From NCBI GenBank assembly GCA_018882625.1, contig VERO01000132.1:1-6608 (forward strand): DNA of 6,608 nucleotides, written 5' to 3'. Positions 5,672-6,608 of this stretch are shown piece by piece; position 1 is the first letter of the stretch, and every line of letters begins with the position of its first letter. Source of the DNA: Phycisphaerales bacterium. Lineage in GTDB: Bacteria; Planctomycetota; Phycisphaerae; Phycisphaerales; SM1A02. The notes beneath the pieces are model-generated. The model did no database searches. It saw only the letters and a list, made by a program, of their open reading frames with translations, and had not been told where the DNA came from. A program made the position numbers and the translations under genes.

Positions 5672-6151
5672 ATGATGATCCATGACATCACCGCCAAGAC
5701 CGGCCGCCACAAGCTCCGCATGCGCGTGGGCCGCGGCGAAGGCTCGGGCAAGGGCGGCACCAGCGGTCGCGGCCACAAGGGCGCGAAGAGCCGTGCAGGC
5801 TGGACGAGCCGTCCCGGCTACCAGGGCGGATCGACCCCGCTCATGCGCCGCTTCCCCAAGCGCGGCTTCTCGAACTCCGGCTTCCGCGCGGAGTACCACG
5901 TGGTCAACGTGGCCGACCTGGCCAAGCACTTCGAGGCCGGTGCGCACGTCGACATCGATGCGGTGGTGAAGGTCGGCCTGGTGCGCGACAGCAAGCGCCC
6001 TCTCAAGGTGCTCGGCAACGGCGACCTCGGCCACAAGCTCATCGTCACCGCCGCGCGCTTCTCCGACAGCGCACGCAAGAAGATCGAGGCCAAGGGCGGC
6101 AGCGCCAACGCGACCGTGCCAGCGCCATCGTCGGATTCCGCAGCGGAGTGA
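5672..6151 (+). CDS. rplO: 50S ribosomal protein L15
   Basis: L15 binds 23S rRNA late in 50S assembly, its long extended N-terminal arm reaching deep into the subunit. The 159-residue product has the classical Gly/Arg/Lys-rich arm: VGRGEGSGKGGTSGRGHKG (19-37), then QGGSTPLMRRFPKRGFSN (51-68). The globular part follows with VVNVADLAKHF and a C-terminal VLGNGDLGHKLIVTAARFS segment. It ends in a short Ser/Ala tail. Two adjacent ATGs (5672, 5675) compete. I prefer 5672 because the weak purine stretch GAGAGA at 5657-5662 is then 9 bases away. The frame is open upstream into rpsE, but those residues are a shadow. Usual KGQ and GQMPL read KGA and GSTPL. Confidence 0.96.
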   Translation: MMIHDITAKTGRHKLRMRVGRGEGSGKGGTSGRGHKGAKSRAGWTSRPGYQGGSTPLMRRFPKRGFSNSGFRAEYHVVNVADLAKHFEAGAHVDIDAVVKVGLVRDSKRPLKVLGNGDLGHKLIVTAARFSDSARKKIEAKGGSANATVPAPSSDSAAE

Positions 6152-6153
6152 AC

Positions 6154-6184
6154 GACAGGACCCGGAACCACGGACAGACCCGGA
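6154..6184 (+). repeat. Imperfect direct repeat before secY
   Basis: GACAGGACCCGGA (6154-6166) recurs as GACAGACCCGGA (6173-6184), differing by one missing G. Both copies lie in the 58-base rplO-secY gap. The function is unknown; it may be chance in GC-rich DNA. Confidence 0.4.
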
Positions 6185-6209
6185 CCCCACCGCACGAGAC
6201 CACCCACGG

Positions 6210-6608
6210 ATGATCAGCGCCTTCATCAACGTCTTCAGGATCCCTGAGCTGCGCAACCGCGTGATGTTCACGCTGGGCATGCTGGCCATCTATCGCATCG
6301 GCTTCTGGATCCCGCTCGTGGGCGTCGACCAGACCGAGCTCGCGGCGGCGGCCGACCGTGCCGCGCAGAACCAGACCGGGTTCGGGCGGCTGCTGGAGTA
6401 CGCGTCGATCTTCTCGGGCGGGTCGCTGCAGCAGAGCACGATCTTCGGCCTGGGCATCATGCCGTACATCACGGCGAGCATCATCTTCCAGCTGCTGACG
6501 GCGGTGGTTCCGAGCCTTCAGGAGCTCAAGAAGGAGGGGATGTCCGGCCAGCAGAAGCTCCAGGAGTGGACGCGCTACGCGGCCGTGGGACTCTGCATAC
6601 TGCAGGGC
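6210..6608 (+). CDS. secY: Preprotein translocase subunit SecY, N-terminal part
   Basis: SecY is the central channel of the SecYEG translocon in the cytoplasmic membrane, which moves unfolded proteins across or into the membrane. The 133 codons in the window are open to the edge. The opening MISAFINVFRIPELRNR is typical of the family, followed by TM1 (about 17-37, ending near GFWIPLVGVD). The plug/TM2 region has FSGGSLQQSTIFGLGIMPYI (68-87) and TASIIFQLL, then the cytoplasmic VPSLQELKKEG loop (100-110) and the start of TM3 (EWTRYAAVGLCIL). The ATG at 6210 fits the homologous N-terminus, but no good Shine-Dalgarno site lies at normal spacing. The missing 3' part is only the window edge. Confidence 0.97.
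   Translation, partial: MISAFINVFRIPELRNRVMFTLGMLAIYRIGFWIPLVGVDQTELAAAADRAAQNQTGFGRLLEYASIFSGGSLQQSTIFGLGIMPYITASIIFQLLTAVVPSLQELKKEGMSGQQKLQEWTRYAAVGLCILQG

Noticed and set aside
3820..5778. A 652-codon open frame on the minus strand opposite rpsH to rplO
   Set aside because: It is antisense to five well-supported ribosomal protein genes, and its product is Ala/Arg/Asp/His-rich with no recognisable domain. Such long antisense frames arise from strong third-position GC bias.
6149..6209. Intrinsic terminator between rplO and secY
   Set aside because: The short CCGG-type repeats do not form a clear stable hairpin and no T run follows, so secY is most likely in the same transcript.
1..6608. 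An undescribed system such as a defence island, mobile element or CRISPR array
   Set aside because: All coding space is taken by conserved ribosomal protein genes and secY in canonical order. There are no inverted repeats, integrase or transposase genes, or regularly spaced repeats.

Overview
This window is the downstream part of a bacterial ribosomal protein cluster (the end of the S10 operon running into the spc operon). Everything is on the plus strand, in this order: rplV (3' end only), rpsC, rplP, rpmC, rpsQ, rplN, rplX, rplE, rpsN, rpsH, rplF, rplR, rpsE, rplO, secY (5' part only). Coding density is close to total. The longest gap between genes is 68 bases, and two junctions overlap by 4 bases (rpmC/rpsQ through GTGA, rplX/rplE through ATGA). 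I see no promoter, terminator, RNA gene, mobile element or CRISPR array, which fits a section inside a long polycistronic transcript.

The DNA is GC-rich, with G or C at most third codon positions. All fourteen complete stop codons are TGA. Most genes have a clear purine-rich Shine-Dalgarno element 6 to 10 bases before the start; secY and, less clearly, rplO are exceptions. The organism is a high-GC bacterium. The S3, L5 and L24 sequences, the RG-rich S5 tail and the missing rpmD (L30) suggest Planctomycetota, possibly a Phycisphaerae-like lineage, but this rests on remembered sequence style and not on a search.

Layout: 1-1923 finishes the S10 block (L22 end, S3, L16, L29, S17). 1945-6151 is the spc block (L14, L24, L5, S14, S8, L6, L18, S5, L15). 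6210 to the window end is the start of secY, the membrane translocon gene that normally closes this cluster. The products are built into the 30S subunit (S3, S17, S14, S8, S5) and the 50S subunit (L22, L16, L29, L14, L24, L5, L6, L18, L15), and SecY receives nascent membrane and secreted proteins from the ribosome.

The window is an ordinary housekeeping region and I find no undescribed system in it. The points worth a second look are a 61-residue S14 with the exact length of the zinc-binding form but three of its four zinc cysteines replaced, the missing rpmD between rpsE and rplO, an RGG-repeat plus Ala/Pro tail on S5, exclusive TGA stop usage in highly expressed genes, and an S8 with unusual motif losses.
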